45,297 nt of DNA from assembly GCA_000697055.1 (NCBI GenBank), contig JNDT01001958.1, positions 1 to 45,297 of the forward strand, given 5' to 3'. Shown one piece after another: positions 43,449-45,297 of this stretch (positions are counted from its first letter, which is position 1; every line of letters starts with the position of its first letter). The position numbers and the translations under genes were made by a program. The notes under the pieces were generated by a model. The model saw only the letters and a list, made by a program, of their open reading frames with translations, did not search any database and was not told the DNA's origin. This DNA comes from Saksenaea vasiformis B4078 (Eukaryota > Mucoromycota > Mucoromycetes > Mucorales > Saksenaeaceae).

Positions 43449-43700
43449 CACTGCGGGAAAACTCCGGTAACACTACGGTTACTTCTGGTTAAAAACGGTG
43501 ACTTTTCGGGGATTTGGGCAAAACTACCGAATACGTTCAGTAGTAATTGGTTAAATTCCGGTTAATGAAATGGGTACCAGAATTTTTGGTCGAATTCGGT
43601 CGAATTCGGTCATCGACGACTTAGCATTTTTTTCTTTTCGTTTTACCATCGACATGCCCGGTTGATTTCGGTGATATTCGGTTATTTAGGACTAAGTTTT
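43449..43700. repeat. Terminal and subterminal repeats of the CACTA-like element
   Basis: Many short direct and inverted copies of a CGGTTA-like hexamer (CCGGTAAC, ACGGTTAC, CTGGTTAA, TTCCGGTTAA, TTCGGTTATT) and a doubled GGTCGAATTC at about 43593-43612. Clusters like this bind the element's own DNA-binding protein in plant CACTA elements (established for En/Spm); here it is inference. Confidence 0.6.
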
Positions 43701-43705
43701 TTTTA

Positions 43706-45297
43706 TTAAATTTTTCTGATGTCCCCGATGGAGATCTCTTGCATTGACATGCTCGGGAACACGTAGTGGCCCCTCATGGCACTCGTCGTGGAAGGCAGAA
43801 CTCCCACCAAGTAGTCGATGTACTCAGCCTTTGTGACGTACAGCTTTCGCTGTCGCAGAGATCCAAACGGCACGCCATTAACCATGGAGACGTCGACATT
43901 GATCTCCACGAGGCATAGAATCTGGACAGAATCTTCATTTTTGTGGGAAAAGAAGAATTCCACCTCGCCAAAGAAAGAGTGCCACTCAATTCTTGCCTCG
44001 CTCCTTGCATCACGTCTCGCATTTCTGTCAACAGGTAAGCTAAGCTTCACGATATTGGAAGCAGAGCGTCGAGCACGTTTGCCGAACAATCTTCCCTCCC
44101 CCACATAAGCTTCATTGGCAATGCAGATGGACTCATCAGGCCTTCCCACCAGCTCACCCTCGCGGCTCCAGAAGTCTTTGACAAGCTTTTCCAAATCTTT
44201 CTCATGATATTGATTAAGGTTGGAGATTTCATATGTCTTTAGACAAACTTGCTTCTCGCTGGATCCTGCGATTATGTACGTGGGAGGGGCACTGACATTG
44301 ACACACTCTGCAAAGCGATCGAAAAACATTGCCGCGGAAGTGTACAGGAGAGCATTCGCGGTAGATGCAGCTGGCTTGGAACGAGATTTGATCCTTGGTT
44401 TAATCATCCCGATTACTCGCTCCATTGGCCGAGTGCTACAGTACCGTAGTGGACCGAGATGGGCAATTGCCTCTGGAAGGTGGGTTAAGAGGTGCTCGTT
44501 CATCGTAAACACTGTGGTCGGCATGTGGGACTTGAGAAATGTGTGCCATATTTTGACGTTGCTAAGATGGTATAGTATGTGAGTATACAACGTCGTGCAT
44601 ATTGCGGCAATTACCTTTCAATATCGTTGATGTCGCTGGTAGAAATCTGATATTGCAACGCGACGGTGCAAGCTCTTGCGAGAGACAAAATGGCACATTT
44701 ACCACGATTATAATCTCTTTCAGACAAATGTCGTCGCTTGCTCCACTGCTTATCCAATTGTTCTATCAGATATGTGGGGATGATGAATTGCAGGAACATC
44801 ATCCAGTCTACAGCACGTGCGTGGCCAGGCGCTTGCTCAATATCTATACAAAAAGTTACTAATAGAACCATAGCTATGTATGCACACCAATAAAGGGTCC
44901 TTCGAAAATCCGCGGTATCGATGTCTTCTGGGCATGTTCCATGGCTTTTCCGATGGTTTTTCGGTACTTTGGTTCCAAGAACAGTGGGTTGGTAGTTCCA
45001 AAGTCACCTCGGACCATGTTCCAGACCTGGTGAGCTAATCCATGCCCGAAACAATGCATCTCATCGTATCCAAAGAAGTAGGGACCGTGAAATGTCTGGA
45101 GCTCTGCAAATGGAGTTGGCTTCTTAAGGCCATACTCCTTGTGATTCGATATCAGCGTTATTCGGTGATGGACAAGTAATATTTACCGTATCTCCATCTA
45201 GAAAATGGACAGCTTTCCGCAAGGCTGCTTTTCGAACGACTTCGGGAAAATACATCCCACCATTGCTTCCGGAAACACCCTTGACACGGCAGATTCG
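43706..45297 (-). CDS. Tnp2-type (CACTA) transposase, C-terminal part (runs off window)
   Basis: Four exons in the window, all joined in phase by GT-AG introns: 45187-45297 (partial), 44888-45137, 44615-44843 and 43706-44561; introns of 49, 44 and 53 bp. Landmarks: KGVSGSNGGMYFPEVVRKAA, FHGPYFFGYDEMHCFGHGLA, GHARAVDWMMFLQFIIPTYL, then the segment FTMNEHLLTHLPEAIAHLGP with RYCSTRPMERVIG, which resembles the DUF4218 region downstream of the catalytic core in Tnp2 transposases. The catalytic core itself would lie further upstream, outside the window. The C-terminal 200 residues (KRARRSASNIVKLSLPVDRN, EIRKI-like end) are not recognised. No stop or frameshift is seen in the exons present, so this copy may be intact. 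Confidence 0.75.

Larger units (their letters stand above)
43449..45297 (-). mobile_element. CACTA-like DNA transposon, one end (continues past the window)
   Basis: A CACTGCGGGAAAACTCCGG terminus starts at 43449, exactly where the Ty3/gypsy homology stops. The next 250 bp are packed with short CGGTTA/CGGTAA/CGGTGA and GGTCGAATTC repeats, like the subterminal repeats of CACTA elements. A Tnp2-type gene ends just inside (43706). CACTA ends and a Tnp2 gene together support the assignment. The other end and the 3-bp target duplication lie outside the window or cannot be tested here. Confidence 0.65.

Overview
This window looks like a piece of a fungal nuclear genome, most likely an early-diverging lineage such as Mucoromycota (inference). 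The evidence is dense short GT-AG introns (mostly 41-84 bp), a fungal-type elongation factor eEF3 of 1044 residues, an RTC4-domain protein, and a Mutator-like (MULE) transposase fused to an OTU protease domain. Housekeeping genes sit in compact blocks, separated by transposon-rich, gene-poor stretches.

Layout. 1-649 (minus): 5' part of SRP72. 839-5842: a small MITE-like inverted-repeat element split by a 4.8-kb MULE (865-5655) with matching 23-bp terminal inverted repeats (TIRs) and an 8-bp target duplication. The MULE carries a FAR1/MULE/SWIM/OTU transposase gene with two frameshifts, a convergent C2H2 zinc-finger gene and two subterminal repeat arrays. 5664-9200: non-coding DNA with dispersed repeats around a membrane-anchored SRPBCC protein (7368-8117, minus). 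9208-9919 (minus): DPB4. 12003-18330 (plus): MOT1 in 14 exons. 18505-20002 (minus): secreted acid phosphatase in 9 exons. 20248-23707 (minus): nuclear cap-binding protein CBP80 in 18 exons. 23708-33200: repeat-rich, with one unrecognised multi-exon gene (27864-28615, minus), a T-poor block and a decayed second MULE family (copy A). 33228-34630 (plus): RTC4-domain protein. 35033-35643 (minus): p23/Sba1 co-chaperone. 36231-39516 (minus): eEF3. 39600-45297: stacked mobile-element remains, namely MULE copy B, a Tc1/IS630-type pseudogene, a chromodomain Ty3/gypsy integrase fragment, and the end of a CACTA-like element with its Tnp2-type gene running off the window.

The cellular genes do not form one pathway. 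They cover protein targeting (SRP72), replication/chromatin (DPB4), TBP regulation (MOT1), mRNA cap binding (CBP80), chaperoning (p23) and translation (eEF3). I reconstructed exon joins by hand from splice signals, frame continuity and family similarity. The exon totals of MOT1, acid phosphatase, CBP80, DPB4, p23 and eEF3 each come to whole codons, which supports the models but does not replace transcript evidence. The most interesting content is the MULE with OTU and zinc-finger cargo nested in an older inverted-repeat element.
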